From assembly GCF_002777915.1 (NCBI RefSeq), contig NZ_NJGE01000007.1, forward strand, positions 6,692 to 59,517: a DNA stretch of 52,826 bases, written 5' to 3'. A program made the translations under genes and the position numbers. A model generated the notes under the pieces. It was not told the origin of the DNA and did not search any database. It saw nothing but the letters and a program-made list of their open reading frames with translations. The stretch is from Bartonella tribocorum (GTDB taxonomy: Bacteria; Pseudomonadota; Alphaproteobacteria; Rhizobiales; Rhizobiaceae). Positions 1 to 7,932 of the stretch are shown here, piece by piece. Positions within the stretch are counted from its first letter, which is position 1. Each line of letters begins with the position of its first letter.

Positions 1-223
1 TATTTTTAAGAGAAGAAGGAGGCTTGTTTCTGGTGTGCTTGTTGCTTCTTGAAGCGTTTTGTTGTGATGGTGTTTTGTGTTTTCTAGTTTGTTTGTAGAG
101 GAATTGAGGGGGACAACAGTGTCAATAATATTGGCTAGGCTGTCATTGTATTTTTAGGTTTTTTGGGGTGCTTGATCGTTGGTGATGGTTTTGTGAACTA
201 TTTGTATGCGGGGTGTTCTATTG

Positions 224-400
224 CAAATTTGCAGGTTTTCTTTCCAAAAGCTCTCGGCTCGACTAGCGGATAAGCTAAATCAAGAGCAGCAGTGTCAAGA
301 CAAGCGAAGTTCTGTAGGCTTTCTCATCACAATTTTCCGAATTTTTTCATCATTTTCATCATATTGTGTGATTTGTTGAGATAGGTTGCGTGATGAGGAG
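224..400 (-). pseudogene. decayed internal fragment of suhB
   Basis: The stretch from about 224 to 320 matches positions 618-722 inside the neighbouring suhB gene base for base over long runs, with scattered substitutions and small indels. Weaker similarity continues to about 400. It corresponds to the part of the enzyme around the WDMA metal-binding motif. There is no start codon and no open frame, so it is a dead partial copy lying downstream of the intact gene. The rest of 1-466 contains nothing I recognise. Confidence 0.7.
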
Positions 401-466
401 TATTCAGAGGGGGCGTGTTCGTATTGCCTTTTAAAAAGACGTCCTTTTGAGCGCTTAATGTGAGGG

Positions 467-1258
467 CTAAATGCCTTTTTTGAGGGTTTTTTCTAACTTG
501 GTGCGAATGTGTTCATTGCCGGCGATGATGTTCTTTTTGCGGAAGATATCATCACCACCTTCTTTATCGGTGACAAAACCTCCAGCTTCGCGAACCATCA
601 ATATTCCAGCAGCCATATCCCAAATTTGCAGGTTGTCTTCCCAATAGCCATCAGTTCGACCAGCAGCAACATAGGCTAAATCAAGAGAAGCAGCGCCAAA
701 ACGGCGAAGTCCAGCAACTTCCATCATCACATTGCGCAATTCAATAAGATAGGTTCCATGACCAGGGCGACCAAAATGAGGCATGCCGGTGGCAATGACA
801 CAATCTTCTAGTCTTTTCCGTGCAGAAACGCGACAGCGCCGGTCGTTGAAAAAAGCACCACTGCCGCGTTCTGCGGTAAAGAGCTCATCATTTACGGGGT
901 TGTAAATGACACCCGCAACAATTTTACCTTGGCTTTCTAAAGCAATGGAAACAGCAAAAAAAGGAATGCCATGGAGAAAATTTGTGGTACCATCTAAAGG
1001 GTCAACAATAAAACGATGTTGTGAATCTTCTCCAACGATTTCTTCAGACTCTTCCATCAGAAAACCAAATTTGGGGCGTGCTTTGCTTAATTCGTTGAAA
1101 ATAATTTTTTCCGCTTTGCGATCGGCTTGGCTGACGTAATCGGCTGGCCCTTTTAAAGACACTTGCAAATTTTGTACTTCACCATAATCACGCACCAACG
1201 AGCGTCCTGCTTTCATGGCAGCTTGCACCATGACATTCATGATTGCAGAATGGGCCAT
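467..1258 (-). CDS. suhB: inositol monophosphatase family protein (SuhB-like)
   Basis: The 263-residue protein has all the signatures of the Mg-dependent inositol monophosphatase family. These are the acidic pair in LMEESEE (E69/E70), motif DPLDGTTNF (D86, D89) and the C-terminal motif WDMAAG (W213-D214) followed by REAGG. Family members hydrolyse inositol-1-phosphate and related sugar phosphates; in enterobacteria SuhB also takes part in rRNA transcription, but nothing here shows that role. The ATG is preceded by AAGGAA at good spacing. The gene begins 11 bases after efp ends on the same strand, so the two are probably co-transcribed. Length is normal. Confidence 0.93.
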   Translation of the reverse strand: MAHSAIMNVMVQAAMKAGRSLVRDYGEVQNLQVSLKGPADYVSQADRKAEKIIFNELSKARPKFGFLMEESEEIVGEDSQHRFIVDPLDGTTNFLHGIPFFAVSIALESQGKIVAGVIYNPVNDELFTAERGSGAFFNDRRCRVSARKRLEDCVIATGMPHFGRPGHGTYLIELRNVMMEVAGLRRFGAASLDLAYVAAGRTDGYWEDNLQIWDMAAGILMVREAGGFVTDKEGGDDIFRKKNIIAGNEHIRTKLEKTLKKGI

Positions 1259-1269
1259 TTTTTATTCCT

Positions 1270-1845
1270 TTATTTATCTTTTTCATTTGCACGACGCAAA
1301 TAAATCAATTCGTTGGTGTCGACAATGATACGCTCACCAGCATTCATAAAAGGAGGTACAAGAATACGAATCCCGTTTTCAAGAATGGCAGGTTTATAAG
1401 AAGCGGTGACCGTTTGTCCTTTGAGAGCCGGATCGGCTTCCACAATCGTGACAGCAACTTGATCAGGAAGTGAGATGCCGATAGGCTTTTCTTGATAAAG
1501 TTCAACTGTGACAGTCATTCCATCTTGCAAGAAAGCAGCACGTTCACCCACAAAATCCTTTTGAAGTTCAAGTTGTTCATACGACTCTGAATCCATAAAG
1601 ACCAAAGCATCTCCTTGTTGATAAAGAAAGGTAAAATCCTTTTGTTCAAGGCGAACGCGCTCAACCGTCTCAGCAGCACGAAAGCGTTCATTGAGTTTTG
1701 TCCCATCCAGTAAATTTTTTAGTTCAACTTGATTAAATGCACCACCTTTTCCAGGTTTAACGGCATTACATTTCACTGCAACCCACAAGCTTCCTTGATG
1801 CTCGATCACATTACCAGGACGAATTTCATTGCCATTAATTTTCAT
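1270..1845 (-). CDS. efp: translation elongation factor P
   Basis: The 191-residue protein matches EF-P along its full length. It has an N-terminal KOW-like domain with the conserved loop KPGKGGAF, whose lysine (K33 here) is the position that is post-translationally modified in many bacteria. OB-type domains follow, and the C-terminal signature runs from [12 protein letters not shown] to [16 protein letters not shown] binds the ribosome and relieves stalling at consecutive prolines. It is the first gene of a likely efp-suhB operon. No dedicated modification enzyme is visible in this window. Confidence 0.95.
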   Translation of the reverse strand: MKINGNEIRPGNVIEHQGSLWVAVKCNAVKPGKGGAFNQVELKNLLDGTKLNERFRAAETVERVRLEQKDFTFLYQQGDALVFMDSESYEQLELQKDFVGERAAFLQDGMTVTVELYQEKPIGISLPDQVAVTIVEADPALKGQTVTASYKPAILENGIRILVPPFMNAGERIIVDTNELIYLRRANEKDK

Positions 1846-2507
1846 CGTTTCTATCCAATTCTATTTTTGCAAAAAGAGCTCTCGTGTTGCCTTTATGGCG
1901 CTTTTCTTTGCTGCCTTTAACAGTGAGCGCTTTTGTTATTTTGGGGCTCAAATTCCTTTGTTCGTCTTGCGACTTTCTCATGGTCCTCTGTGTGCTCTTT
2001 ATTGTTCTTGCTCAAACTCCCTTTGCGTATGGTTTTTGCAAAGAGAAAAGCTTAAGGACAAAAGGACCTTGATGTATTTTTGCTTTTCAACTCTTTGCAA
2101 GACCATAAAAAGTGCCAAGACGCAAGCTTTTTAAAAATTTGTGCAAAATTTTTTGAGACTTTTGGGAAACTTTTTTGGGGTTTTGGGGAAATTTTATTCC
2201 ATCATATCGTAAAATATTATTGAGATTAATGATAGAGGTTCTGTAAAACCATGAGGCATTTTTTATGAGAATGCGTGGTGAGAATGCATGGTGAATATGA
2301 GAAGGGGGAACTTGTCTGGATAATCTTGTGGAATAAACCCCATAAAATGGGAAGCTGAGTTTTGTTCTGAGAAGCCGGATTGCTGAGAAATTGGGTCGGG
2401 AAGGGGCTTTTGTCCTTTAAGGTGTATGAGGTCTGTTAAGAACAGAGCGTGTAGCACCTTATAGCGCGTATCGCGTTATAGAGAATGTGGTGCACTATCA
2501 CATAAGG
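1846..2507. repeat. gene-free repeat block upstream of efp
   Basis: No convincing gene is present. Two dispersed repeats account for much of it. Bases about 2040-2262 recur at 8520-8745 (a run starting near GAAAAGCTTAAG and ending in a T-rich, G-rich stretch). Bases about 2263-2480 recur at 5236-5440. Both lie near HTH or replication-type genes elsewhere in the window, so they look like flanks carried along by segmental duplication. No terminal inverted repeats or transposase were seen. Confidence 0.65.
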
Positions 2508-2873
2508 TTAGCTTGCGTTCTCATCAGCGATAAGCTGTAGAATGGCTCTTTGTTTTATCGAAGTGAGTGTTCTAAATCTTTTGAGCAACAGGTATTCTTC
2601 TGTGCTGAAGATGACTTCATCGTGAGAGGAGAGGGCATGTTGTTTTGTGATGACATCTGCATAAAAAAAGGAAACTGGAACATTAAGAATATCGGAAATT
2701 TCCTTTAACCGCCCTGCGCCGACACGGTTTAAGCCTTTTTCATATTTTTGAATTTGCTGAAAGCTTATTCCTAAAGCATGCCCTAAAGTTGTTTGAGACA
2801 TCTTTAGCATTTGTCGTCTCAAGCGAATTTTCTTGCCAACAAAAAGATCAATATTAAGATTTTGAGATTGCAT
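2508..2873 (-). CDS. XRE-family HTH regulator behind a Brt-like leader (copy A)
   Basis: This 121-residue protein has a Cro/C1-type helix-turn-helix at about residues 12-68 (IRLRRQMLKMSQTTLGHALG, then QQIQKYEKGLNRV). A short C-terminal part ends in LTSIKQRAILQLIADENAS. The ATG begins the conserved MQSQNLN start shared by the paralogues and follows a GGGG-type ribosome site directly after a structured leader. It is one of six related copies in 2508-13002. In B. henselae, proteins of this type encoded directly after Brt RNAs were reported as DNA-binding regulators influencing the badA adhesin gene. The targets of this copy are unknown. Confidence 0.85.
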   Translation of the reverse strand: MQSQNLNIDLFVGKKIRLRRQMLKMSQTTLGHALGISFQQIQKYEKGLNRVGAGRLKEISDILNVPVSFFYADVITKQHALSSHDEVIFSTEEYLLLKRFRTLTSIKQRAILQLIADENAS

Positions 2874-2889
2874 TGTTCCCCGCCAAGTG

Positions 2890-3086
2890 CGAGCGCCCTC
2901 GCATAAGTATTCCGGGAGTCAAAAATACTGAACTCAAATCAGCTTTTTTGCTTTTAGTGCTGGTAAGCACCTGGACATAGCAAAAACTCCCGGAATTCCG
3001 GGATACCCACAGAGTAGGGTAAATTCATGTTTGAGTTTTCGGGTTTTTGAATCCCTATTGGTCGTTGCGTATGCGACCAAAACACC
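2890..3086 (-). ncRNA. Brt-like structured RNA leader, copy A
   Basis: An approximately 195-nt leader lies directly upstream of HTH copy A. Read on the minus strand it has a 5' hairpin (TTGGTCG/CGACCAA), a long-range stem AACTCAAA/TTTGAGTT, a TTTTTGCT/AGCAAAAA stem capped by GTGCT-GGTA-AGCAC, the palindrome CCCGGAATTCCGGG, and a terminal hairpin GCGAG-GGCG-CTCGC just before the HTH ribosome site. Six related leaders occur in the window, and the AACTCAAA stem covaries among the intact ones. Length, structure and position match the Brt RNA family known from B. henselae. The 5' end is inferred from the promoter and the 3' end from the last hairpin. Confidence 0.8.
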
Positions 3087-3092
3087 TTTTAA

Positions 3093-3121
3093 CTCATAAA
3101 GGAATTTCAGCAAATTGGCAA
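3093..3121 (-). promoter_or_regulatory. promoter of Brt-like leader A
   Basis: On the minus strand TTGCCA (3121-3116) and TATGAG (3098-3093) are separated by exactly 17 bp. The same arrangement is kept upstream of leaders B, C, D, F and G, with either TTGCCA or TTGTAA as the -35 box. This supports it as a functional sigma-70-type promoter rather than chance. Confidence 0.6.
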
Positions 3122-3184
3122 TAAAAAACAGCTTTTTAATGAGAAGTGGTGTTTTTCTCATGAAAGAAATAAAATACTCCTAAA

Positions 3185-3335
3185 TGGGGAGACTTTGAAT
3201 AGAGCGTGTCGTTTAGCGTCTTATGAAGTGAATTGTATGAAATGGCGGCTCAAGAGGCGTTTTCAAAGGTTGGATTGTTTACAGATGACTGTTTAGTGGT
3301 GTGGATTAAGATCTTTGTTTTTTTGCAGTGTGGGA
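3185..3335. repeat. dispersed repeat R2, copy 1
   Basis: This segment (starting near GGGGAGACTTTGAATAGAG and running past GGATTGTTTACAGATGACTG) recurs at about 6864-7060 and 8747-8940. It contains no open frame worth calling. In each case it follows a leader or repeat block, so it marks the edge of a duplicated unit. Confidence 0.6.
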
Positions 3336-3456
3336 AAATCAGAACAGATATATTGATAGCAACGCGTGCACATCATTTCAAATCAAAAAGCATCGAGGAG
3401 GCTATTTTGTAAAATACGCGTGAATGTTTATGAACAGAGTGCGTTATCATATAATA

Positions 3457-3816
3457 TTAGCTTGCGTTTTCATCCATGATAAGCTGTAGAATGGCTCTTT
3501 GTTTTATCGACGTGAGCGTTCTAAATCTTTTGAGCAACAGATATTCCTCTGTGTTGGAGATGACTTCATCGTGAGAGGAGAGGGCATGTTGTTTTGTGAT
3601 GACATCTGCATAAAAAAAGGAAACTGGTACATTAAGAATATCGGAAATTTCCTTTAACCGCCCCGCGCTGACACGGTTTAAGCCTTTTTCATATTTTTGA
3701 ACTTGTTGGAAGCTTATCCCTAAAGCGTGCCCTAAGGCTTTTTGAGACATCTTTAGCATTTGTCGTCTCAAGCGAATTTTCTTGCCAACAAAAAGATCAA
3801 TATTAAGATTTTGAGA
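3457..3816 (-). pseudogene. XRE-family HTH regulator, 5' end lost (copy 2)
   Basis: The frame is nearly identical to the other HTH paralogues from the third residue (SQNLNIDLFVGKK) to the C-terminal DENAS. However, the ATG and second codon have been replaced by TAC AAC, and the Brt-like leader is absent. Homology to the other copies stops abruptly at 3816 and repeat R4 begins there. No in-frame start codon exists upstream before a stop. The first usable ATG, at 3771, would remove the N-terminal 18 residues, leaving a 104-residue protein that starts inside the first HTH helix. It is probably non-functional, though a truncated product cannot be excluded. Confidence 0.65.
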
Positions 3817-3865
3817 GTTGTATAAAATAGAAGAGCTTGTGTGAGGTTTTGAGCTTTTTGCGTTT
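3811..3865. repeat. short dispersed repeat R4, copy 1
   Basis: About 50 bases around TTGTATAAAATAGAA and GTGAGGTTTTGAGC recur at 9826-9880, directly after a RepL-like gene. Here the repeat abuts the truncated HTH copy, so it marks a recombination junction. Confidence 0.6.
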
Positions 3866-4019
3866 TTTAAATTTCACACATTGTATGCCGTTTCAGCACC
3901 CTAAGGGCGGGGCGTTCCGATAGAGTAGGGAAGGTATGAGCATACGGTAGGATAAGAGTATTCTTAAGCTGTTTACGTTTTAAAGTTTACGATAAATCAT
4001 AATTTTGGCAATATTTAGC

Positions 4020-4234
4020 TAAATATATGGAGTGCACTTACAACAGCTCGTTTAAGCCGAATAAGTGAGGGCCCTCATAGCAGATTTCCCATTTAAAATA
4101 TTAGAAAATGCTCTACGAGACAGAGCAAGTTATTCAGTTGCTTCAATCACAGGTCAGTCAAGTTTTGCGATTACATCTTCGCGTAATCATTCGCTAGGGT
4201 GTGGAGCATTTTCCATTGTTTTTAAAGTCATCAT
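4020..4234 (-). pseudogene. dead HigA-type antitoxin
   Basis: The minus-strand translation from the ATG at 4234 reads like a HigA/VapI-type XRE antitoxin: NAPHPSE, then LREDVIAKL, LALSRRAFSNILNGKSAM. It is interrupted by at least three in-frame stop codons. No matching HigB toxin frame is left beside it. A similar but differently broken antitoxin lies at 36509-36759. The bases around it (3866-4382) contain nothing else recognisable. Confidence 0.7.
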
Positions 4235-4382
4235 TCTCGTGTCGTTATGAAATACAGAAAAAAATTATTTTTATGGTTAAAAACGAGGGTTTTTATAGAA
4301 GTGAAAATTTCTGCGTTTTTTGCAAGAACTTTTAAGTCTTTACGTTTAAAATATCAGAGAGTGTTCACATTCAATCGTGGAT

Positions 4383-4781
4383 TCATTTAGGACGAGTACT
4401 GAGATAAGCACGTGGTTCTCCATCCACATTATATTGAAGTAAAGACACTATAACTCTATTATTTAATTGTATTCTATAACTCAAACTCACACCCATGTTT
4501 TGCTGTTTTTTGGGTTGATCTGTATAAATCACATTATATCGATTTTGTCGCAACATATTGATAAATAAAGGCGTAAAGTTGTCTGCTGTGTCATTTTTCT
4601 TTATAAGAAGTGTGGTTGTAGTTGGTGGTAAAGACCTTTTGATATTGCTAATAAAACTGTTAGCGACCAGTTTAGCCTGACGCTTCGTAAGATTTTGATC
4701 AACATAATTTGATGTATAACTGCTCACGGATACGCAACCAGCCACAAACACAACCGGTGACAAAAATAAATATTTTAACAT
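4383..4781 (-). CDS. TrbH-like conjugation-associated lipoprotein
   Basis: The 132-residue protein starts with a hydrophobic signal ending in the lipobox VAGC (Cys16), so it should be an outer-membrane or periplasmic lipoprotein. The rest, with PPTTTTLLIKKND, a central FTPLFINMLRQNRYNVI segment and a late LSYRIQLNNRVIVSLLQY strand region, has the layout I associate with TrbH of conjugative transfer (trb) operons. No other trb gene is recognisable nearby, and the next upstream frame is decayed. It looks like an orphan survivor of a lost conjugation module. The assignment rests on overall resemblance, not on a catalytic motif. Confidence 0.55.
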   Translation of the reverse strand: MLKYLFLSPVVFVAGCVSVSSYTSNYVDQNLTKRQAKLVANSFISNIKRSLPPTTTTLLIKKNDTADNFTPLFINMLRQNRYNVIYTDQPKKQQNMGVSLSYRIQLNNRVIVSLLQYNVDGEPRAYLSTRPK

Positions 4782-4832
4782 CTTACTCCCCCCTGCTTTA
4801 ATTCTATACTTTATTGTGAGTAATTTTACACC

Positions 4833-5120
4833 TTATAGGCTCTCTTGCGAAGCTTCTATTCCAGAAATAAGAGCAATTTCGCTTATAGCTATACTACAAC
4901 ATATTGGTTTCAAATCAAGTGGTAATTCATCAATGAATAATGACTCCGGCTTTAAGGTTGCTTCATGTGCTTCTTGCGGTGTCTATTTTAAATAAACGGT
5001 TGCTTTTGGTGACTGTGATAAAAAAGTAATCTTTTGCACTTGCATGTTCAGATCATGTTCTCTATCGTCATTATAAAATGATGTGTTAGGTACCGTTTTA
5101 GATTGACCAAATCAATTTTC
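4833..5120 (-). pseudogene. decayed reading frame of unknown family
   Basis: One minus-strand frame reads through about 95 codons (segments FGQSKTVPNTSFYNDD, QVQKITFLSQSPKATVYL, PESLFIDELPLDLKPICC) with only two stop codons breaking it and no start codon. The amino-acid composition looks like real protein, unlike the other frames. I do not recognise the family. It ends about 50 bases before the TrbH-like lipoprotein begins on the same strand, so the two may derive from one former operon. Confidence 0.4.
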
Positions 5121-5235
5121 AAACATTGCTTTTTGAGGGCTACCTTTTAAAAATATACATGAATGCTTATCCTGTTTGCTGTACAGTGCTATCGGTTGAG
5201 GTGTCACTGTAAGGCATAAAACTTTGCACATGTGA

Positions 5236-5440
5236 TGTTTTTACGAGAATGCGTGGTGAATATGAGAAGGGGAAACTTGTCCGGATAATCTTGTGGAATA
5301 AACACCATAAAATGGGAAGCGCAATGAGTTGCGTTCTGGAGAGGCCAGCTTGTTTGCTAACAAGATCGGGAAGAGATTTCTTTCCAGTGAAGATGTGTAA
5401 GGCAAGTCAAGAACAGAACATGGTGCGTCCTATAGTATGA
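5236..5440. repeat. dispersed repeat R3, copy 2
   Basis: This segment repeats 2263-2480 (shared landmarks GAATGCGTGGTGA, GGATAATCTTGTGGAATAAA, CATAAAATGGGAAGC). In both places it lies immediately downstream of an HTH gene on the minus strand, so it is part of the duplicated HTH unit. Confidence 0.65.
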
Positions 5441-5442
5441 TA

Positions 5443-5808
5443 TTAGCTTGCGTTTTCATCCATGATGAGCTGTAGAATGGCTCTTTGTTTTATCGAAGTG
5501 AGCGTTCTAAATCTTTTGAGCAACAGGTATTCTTCTGTGCTGAAGATGACTTCATCATGAGGAGAGAGGGCGTGTTGTTTTGTGATGACATCTGCATAAA
5601 AAAAGGAAACTGGAACACTGAGGATATCGGAAATTTCCTTTAACCGCCCTGCGCTGACACGGTTTAAGCCTTTTTCATATTTTTGAATTTGTTGAAAGCT
5701 TACACCTAAAGCGTGCCCTAAGGCTTTTTGAGACATTTTTAGCATTTGTCGTCTCAAGCGAATTTTTTTGCCAACAAAAAGATCAATATTAAGATTTTGA
5801 GATTGCAT
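5443..5808 (-). CDS. XRE-family HTH regulator behind a Brt-like leader (copy B)
   Basis: This is a 121-residue paralogue of copy A with the same domain plan. The HTH is near residues 12-68 and the C-terminal tail ends LTSIKQRAILQLIMDENAS. I placed the start at the ATG of MQSQNLN (5808). A longer in-frame start would add ten residues read from the terminal hairpin of the leader, which is unlikely to be translated. The ribosome site is GGGGAAA just before the ATG. Differences from copy A are a few substitutions, for example KALGHALGV instead of TTLGHALGI at the start of the recognition region, so the operators may be similar but not identical. Confidence 0.85.
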   Translation of the reverse strand: MQSQNLNIDLFVGKKIRLRRQMLKMSQKALGHALGVSFQQIQKYEKGLNRVSAGRLKEISDILSVPVSFFYADVITKQHALSPHDEVIFSTEEYLLLKRFRTLTSIKQRAILQLIMDENAS

Positions 5809-5821
5809 TTTCCCCACCGGT

Positions 5822-6019
5822 TGCGAGCGCCCTCGCATAAGTATTCCGGGAGCTTGAAAATACTGAAACCTAATCAGCCTTTTTGCTTTTAGTGCTTAAA
5901 GCACCTGGACATAGCAAAAACTCCCGGAATTCCGAGATACCCACAAAGTGGGGTAAATTCATGCTTAGGTTTCGGGTTTTCAAGGCCCTATTGGTCGTTG
6001 CGTATGCGACCAAGACACT
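5822..6019 (-). ncRNA. Brt-like structured RNA leader, copy B
   Basis: It has the same architecture as copy A. The long-range stem here reads GAAACCTAA/TTAGGTTTC, so both arms have changed relative to copy A and remain perfectly complementary. The apical hairpin is GTGCT-TAA-AGCAC and the terminal hairpin is GCGAG/CTCGC. The promoter on the minus strand is TTGTAA (6054-6049) and TATGAC (6031-6026), 17 bp apart. It directly precedes HTH copy B. Confidence 0.8.
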
Positions 6020-6183
6020 TTTCAAGTCATAAAGGAATTTCAGAAAATTTACAATAAAAAATAGTTTTTAGTGAGAAGTGGTGTTTTTCTCATGAAAGAA
6101 ATAAAGCCTCTATATCGAGGGAGTATGGCTTTGAACAACGCGTATCGCTTTGTAGAGAGCATGGAGTGCACTATCATATAATA

Positions 6184-6549
6184 TTAGCTTGCGTTCTCAT
6201 CAGCGATGAGCTGTAGAATGGCTCTTTGCTTTATCGAAGTGAGTGTTCTAAATCTTTTGAGCAACATGTATTCCTCTATGCTGGAGATGACTTCATCATG
6301 AGGAGAGAGGGTATGTTGTTTTGTGATGACATCTGCATAAAAAAAGGAAACTGGAACACTGAGGATATCGGAAATTTCCTTTAACCGCCCTGCGCTGACA
6401 CGATTGGCGCCTTTTTCGTATTTTTGAATTTGTTGAAAGCTTATTCCTAAAGCGTGCCCTAAAGTTGTTTGAGACATCTTTAGCATTTGTCGTCTCAAGC
6501 GAATTTTTTTGCCGACAAAAAGATCAATATTAAGATTTTGAGATTGCAT
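6184..6549 (-). CDS. XRE-family HTH regulator behind a Brt-like leader (copy C)
   Basis: This is a 121-residue paralogue with the shared MQSQNLNIDLFVGKK start (ATG at 6549), the Cro/C1-type HTH and a C-terminal LQLIADENAS. The frame stays open for another 32 codons upstream, but those lie inside the leader and begin at no conserved site. It carries KGANRVSAG where copies A and B have KGLNRV, and IEEYMLLKRF near the C terminus. Adjacent copies B and C are separated by only one leader and are read in the same direction, consistent with a tandem duplication of gene plus leader. Confidence 0.85.
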   Translation of the reverse strand: MQSQNLNIDLFVGKKIRLRRQMLKMSQTTLGHALGISFQQIQKYEKGANRVSAGRLKEISDILSVPVSFFYADVITKQHTLSPHDEVISSIEEYMLLKRFRTLTSIKQRAILQLIADENAS

Positions 6550-6561
6550 TTTCCCCACCGG

Positions 6562-6762
6562 TTGCGAGCGCCCTCGCATAAGTATTCCGGGAGTCTGAAA
6601 ACACTGAACCCTAGTCAGCATCTTGCTTTTAGTGCGGACAAGCACCTGGACATAGCAAAATCTCCCGGAATTCCGGGATACCCACAGAGTGGGTTTATTT
6701 TTACGCTAGGGTTTTAGGATTTTCAGTTCCCTCTTGGTCGTTGCGTATGCGACCAAGACACT
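6562..6762 (-). ncRNA. Brt-like structured RNA leader, copy C
   Basis: The long-range stem is AACCCTAG/CTAGGGTT, a third sequence version with pairing kept. The apical hairpin is GTGC-GGACAA-GCAC. The CCCGGAATTCCGGG palindrome and the terminal GCGAG/CTCGC hairpin are present. The promoter on the minus strand is TTGTAA (6797-6792) and TATGAG (6774-6769), with a 17 bp spacer. Confidence 0.8.
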
Positions 6763-6863
6763 TTTTAACTCATAAAGGAATTTCAGAAAATTTACAATAA
6801 AAAACAGCTTTTTTAATGAGGAGTGGTGTTTTTCTCATGAAAGAAACAAAGTACCCCCAAAAT

Positions 6864-7060
6864 GGGGAGACTTTAAATAGAGAGGGTAGCTTAGTGTCTC
6901 ATGAAGTGAATTGTATGAAATGGTTGCCTAAAAGGGCATTTTCAGAAGTTGGATTATTTACAGATGACTGTTTAGCGGTGTGAGGTTAAGGTCTTTTTTT
7001 TCGAAGTGTGGGGAGGCAAGCAAAATATTTAAAATTGATCATCGCTCTTTAAAATTCTTT
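6864..7060. repeat. dispersed repeat R2, copy 2
   Basis: It matches 3185-3335 and, more closely, 8747-8940 (shared GGTTGCCTAAAAGGGCATTT and AAAATTCTTTCTTT). It separates leader C from the first RepL-like gene. No coding frame is evident between 6763 and 7163. Confidence 0.6.
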
Positions 7061-7163
7061 CTTTTATTTAAGAGCGTGTGGAGGCAATTCTTTTACCATT
7101 GTGTTCTTTTTTCTCTTGAAATGTCTCATGGCAAAAAAGCATACACTGTTGAAAAAAATATTG

Positions 7164-7748
7164 TTAGCTGTGTGAAACAACATTTTTGTTATATTTTTCT
7201 CTGCGATTAACATGGCGTGGGAATATCACATGTTCTCCAATAAAAACAAAATTTGGATTGATAAAATACCAACCTTTGCGGATATGTTTGGCTATTATCT
7301 TAGCTTCTTCTAGCTCTGCCAAGCCACGTGAAAATGTTGATGATGATAGAGACGATGTATGTTTTTGAAGGGCGTGTTTTGGGGGTGCGTATTTTTTTTG
7401 ATTGAGAAAATCACGCAAAACAAAAACATCTAAAGGTATGGGATCTTTACAGATCGTCTTATTTTTAAATATCCACGCTAATATTTCAAAAGCCTTTATA
7501 CCCGATGAACCAAGCTTGTAAAATAACCCAATCTGAGAAACGTGTTGTTTTGTAAACTGTCTACACTCAAGATCTTCCTGAATCGTAGGAATGGTTTTTT
7601 CATCTGTTGAATAAGGGGATTTTTCTCTCAGTATGGATTCTCTTTTAATGGCAGGGTGCGCATCTCCAAATGGTTTTTGTCGTTCAAATGGATTTTTTAC
7701 ACACCTGATGGTTTGCTTTCTCTGTTTAGCTAATGTATGAATTGTCAT
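7164..7748 (-). CDS. RepL-like replication protein paralogue (divergent member)
   Basis: This 194-residue protein shares the architecture of the two plus-strand proteins at 7933 and 9273. A variable N-terminal half contains a CVKNPFERQ element resembling the ENPFLN motif of the others. A winged-helix-like region follows (SSSTFSRGLAELEEAKII), and then the signature YFINPNFVFIG. A Trp/Tyr-x-x-NP-x-x-x-F-x-G ending of this type is typical of RepL-like plasmid replication initiators. It is transcribed divergently from the next gene across about 180 bases. Whether it still drives any replication is unknown; a role as DNA-binding regulator is equally possible. Confidence 0.6.
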   Translation of the reverse strand: MTIHTLAKQRKQTIRCVKNPFERQKPFGDAHPAIKRESILREKSPYSTDEKTIPTIQEDLECRQFTKQHVSQIGLFYKLGSSGIKAFEILAWIFKNKTICKDPIPLDVFVLRDFLNQKKYAPPKHALQKHTSSLSSSTFSRGLAELEEAKIIAKHIRKGWYFINPNFVFIGEHVIFPRHVNRREKYNKNVVSHS

Positions 7749-7932
7749 TTAAATAATAATACAATTGTCAGTTTGGTAGCGAGTTTTAATGAGATGTAAC
7801 ATTTAACGAAATTTATGTCAATAATTTTCTTCTTTAGAAAGTAGAAAAAATATAGAAATTATTTCTTTTTGTATTTGATAGCTTGTTACAAGAGTGAAAT
7901 TGCTGCCTAAAAATTCTTGGTGGACAGTTATA
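7749..7932. promoter_or_regulatory. divergent intergenic region between two RepL-like genes
   Basis: This AT-rich spacer must hold the promoters of both flanking genes. TGACAATT occurs twice near the minus-strand start, once overlapping its ATG, and could be a short operator. The left half is repeated almost exactly at 9106-9140 as part of the duplicated unit. No iterons typical of a replication origin are visible. Confidence 0.35.

Noticed and set aside
2985-3005. CCCGGAATTCCGGG palindrome considered as an autonomous operator
   Set aside because: It lies inside the transcribed leader and takes part in alternative RNA pairings. An operator role remains possible but is not separately supported.
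4065-4250. Plus-strand frame of 61 codons
   Set aside because: It is antisense to the dead HigA-type antitoxin, whose family motifs are clear on the minus strand despite stop codons.
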